Shown here in pieces: positions 62,451 to 64,000 of a stretch of DNA of 64,000 nt. The stretch lies in the NCBI GenBank assembly GCA_964448115.1, contig CAYUVA010000006.1, forward strand, positions 1-64,000, in the 5' to 3' direction. Each line of letters opens with the position of its first letter. The stretch's first letter is position 1. The stretch comes from CAYUVA01 sp964448115 [NCBI: uncultured bacterium] (GTDB lineage: Bacteria; CAYUVA01). Position numbers and translations under genes: made by a program. Under the pieces are notes generated by a model, which worked only from the letters and a program-made list of their open reading frames with translations, was not told the origin of the DNA and ran no database searches.

Positions 62451-63947
62451 TTATTGTTTCTTGAACTGGTCGATTAGCCTTTGAATCAATGCAAATGGGT
62501 TCAACAGGTGCAATACCCTCGTCTCCTTGGTAGTTGGACTTATGAGAACCTTGTGCTTCAAGCCGCCGGTGATGTTGCGAGCAGCGAATCGCGCCAGGTT
62601 CCCGAAGTCCATGCCCTGCATCCAAAGGTTTATGTAATCCTGGAGCAGCTTCTTATCCATTCCGACTGCGAAGATGTAGCGATCCGGCACCTGTCTCTGA
62701 CACCACTGGCGTATCTTCTCCAGCGCTTTATCTCTGGGCAATCGCAGGTTTATCCGTTGTGCAAAGTCGAACTGGTTAATCTCAAATTGAGTTATGACGA
62801 ATCCATCCAAATAGAAGCACAGATGCTCCTGTGGCTTGTGATCGAAAAGCTGCACCAGGAATAGAATCTTATTTTCGGGCACCTTGTCCGCATCGGGGAA
62901 TACCTTTCCCTGGAGCAGCTTCCTGAATGGATACTCCAGTAGCTTGAAAAATGGGGGCATTGGCGCATAACCGAACTCTTTTTGCAGTGAGTCCGAGATC
63001 TCCCAGAGCCTCTGCCAGGTCAACTCCTGTAGTTTATTGGGCAACTCAAAGGGGATTCCGCTAGTGGATAGAAGGCGATAGACGAACTGCATATTAAAGA
63101 CTACCGCTGCGTTGCTGCTCGTCTTGTCCTTCAGGTAGGAAGCGCCCTCCATCAGCTTCTGATAGGGAAGGTTCCTGGTTAGTTCGCTATCGATCGGCTC
63201 CAGGGAAAGCTCGCCTTGATGCGATATTGCCTTATATCCCAAGCCCCAGCGATCCTCGTAGTTTACATACCCGACTGCGAAGCGAAAATCTGGCTGGAGA
63301 TCAGCGATCAGGCTGCGCAACGACTCTATGTCCATCTGCGAGTATGGCTGGTAGAACTCCATTACTCGATTATAGAAGGCTGTCTCCGGCAGGTAGTAAA
63401 GCCGGTCCTCGAATGAGCCAGCGATAAGGCGAACCACCTGAAGGTAATAAAGCAGAAGGTCGCCGTGCTCTCGATATTCCCTAAATACCTTGACCACCTC
63501 GTCGAGCAGGCTTTGTTCCACAAATACCGAGGAATTGGAGCGGATTCCAAGCACTCTATGGCAGGAGTTGTTTATATATTCCTCGAAATTCTTTCGCCGG
63601 GAGCGTGTTGGCCAGGTGAGCCTTAGCTTCTCAAGATCGGGGGCTCCCATCTTGAGCGTCCTGAAAATTGTCTTGTCCTCGAAGTAATAAAGAAAAAGCT
63701 TGACCGGCTTTTGAGCCTTGCATATAACCAGGCATAGAGGATCTAGCTCCGGAAAGCGATCAAGCAGGCTCTCCACATATTGCTTGAGATTCTTCGCTTC
63801 CAGGGCAAGCCCATAGTAATCGAGCTTGATGATCTCCCGCGGCCAGCCAACCACCTTATTGTATTCCTCGGAGAATATCCGTGACAGGACGCCGGTAAGG
63901 TGTTCAAGAAGTTCATGATTGTCGTCTTGATGGTTTGAATCGCCCAT
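62451..63947 (-). CDS. Unrecognised 498-residue protein
   Basis: I do not recognise this family. The ATG at 63947 is chosen because AAGGAA lies three bases upstream; a longer TTG-type start would add seven residues. The sequence is soluble, with helix-rich segments and no signal peptide or membrane helix. The C-terminal ~150 residues repeat an aromatic/Leu pattern (KILFLVQLFDHKPQEHLCFYLDGFVITQF, YIFAVGMDKKLLQDYINLWMQGM). No catalytic motif is obvious. It precedes a ROK sugar kinase in the same direction and is probably co-transcribed with it, so a link to carbohydrate metabolism or to a regulator of it is only a guess. The right window edge is 53 bases upstream of its start. Confidence 0.7.
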   Translation of the reverse strand: MGDSNHQDDNHELLEHLTGVLSRIFSEEYNKVVGWPREIIKLDYYGLALEAKNLKQYVESLLDRFPELDPLCLVICKAQKPVKLFLYYFEDKTIFRTLKMGAPDLEKLRLTWPTRSRRKNFEEYINNSCHRVLGIRSNSSVFVEQSLLDEVVKVFREYREHGDLLLYYLQVVRLIAGSFEDRLYYLPETAFYNRVMEFYQPYSQMDIESLRSLIADLQPDFRFAVGYVNYEDRWGLGYKAISHQGELSLEPIDSELTRNLPYQKLMEGASYLKDKTSSNAAVVFNMQFVYRLLSTSGIPFELPNKLQELTWQRLWEISDSLQKEFGYAPMPPFFKLLEYPFRKLLQGKVFPDADKVPENKILFLVQLFDHKPQEHLCFYLDGFVITQFEINQFDFAQRINLRLPRDKALEKIRQWCQRQVPDRYIFAVGMDKKLLQDYINLWMQGMDFGNLARFAARNITGGLKHKVLISPTTKETRVLHLLNPFALIQRLIDQFKKQ

Positions 63948-64000
63948 GCTTTCCTTATTATAAACCATTTACAAAAGGTATTCCATAAAGCAGCATTATA

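Overview
The window looks like a chromosome piece from an uncultivated, diderm (Gram-negative), probably anaerobic or facultative bacterium. A diderm envelope is suggested by a heptose kinase of the RfaE1/HldE type, LolC/LolD, an OmpA-type protein and lipid-linked glycan genes. Anaerobic metabolism is suggested by a tungsten-type aldehyde:ferredoxin oxidoreductase and a TupABC tungstate importer. An IPTL-CTERM surface protein and threonine-proline linkers recur in the secretome. I cannot assign a phylum from sequence alone.

Layout. 1-6 kb: a partial metallo-beta-lactamase-fold protein, an orphan peptide-type binding protein, RfaE1-like kinase, tRNA-Ala(CGC), a PP-loop ATPase and a flippase-like membrane protein. 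6-16 kb: a 1796-residue IPTL-CTERM protein behind a near-perfect sigma-54 promoter, then a 1367-residue FG-GAP/VCBS propeller protein. 16-20 kb: an LPP20-like secreted protein and sucCD. 20-26 kb: glycan genes (GT2, polyprenyl glycosylphosphotransferase, radical SAM protein, and a composite glycosyltransferase on the other strand). 26-32 kb: a secreted PKD/LamG-like protein, an AttH/CrtC-type lipocalin protein and an orphan DNA methyltransferase. 32.5-41 kb, plus strand: aor, lolCD, a DUF1537 kinase with a PdxA2-type dehydrogenase, and tupABC. 41-45 kb: a secreted papain-family protease, an FAD-dependent oxidoreductase and a TPR-OmpA protein. 45-57 kb, minus strand: a complex I operon in the order nuoB-C-D-E-F-G-I-A-H-J-K-L-N. 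57-64 kb: a phasin-like gene, an NYN-domain gene, a membrane glycosyltransferase, a small conserved-looking ORF, a ROK kinase and an unrecognised 498-residue protein.

How it fits together. The AOR enzyme and tupABC form a likely tungsten use/uptake pair. The DUF1537 kinase and PdxA2 are the known pair for four-carbon sugar-acid breakdown. Several large secreted proteins share linkers and two recurring modules: an FN3-like module (FTKG...SSIQDA) and a terminal beta module (GGYM...WPYL). This points to one lineage-specific surface and secreted protein toolkit. The nuo operon has no nuoM between nuoL and nuoN, has nuoA moved next to nuoH, carries a palindromic MITE-like repeat inside it, and is bracketed by degenerate repeats. 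The phasin and NYN genes are divergent, each with a consensus sigma-70 promoter; the first has an operator-like palindrome in its spacer and the second has a terminator-like hairpin in its leader.
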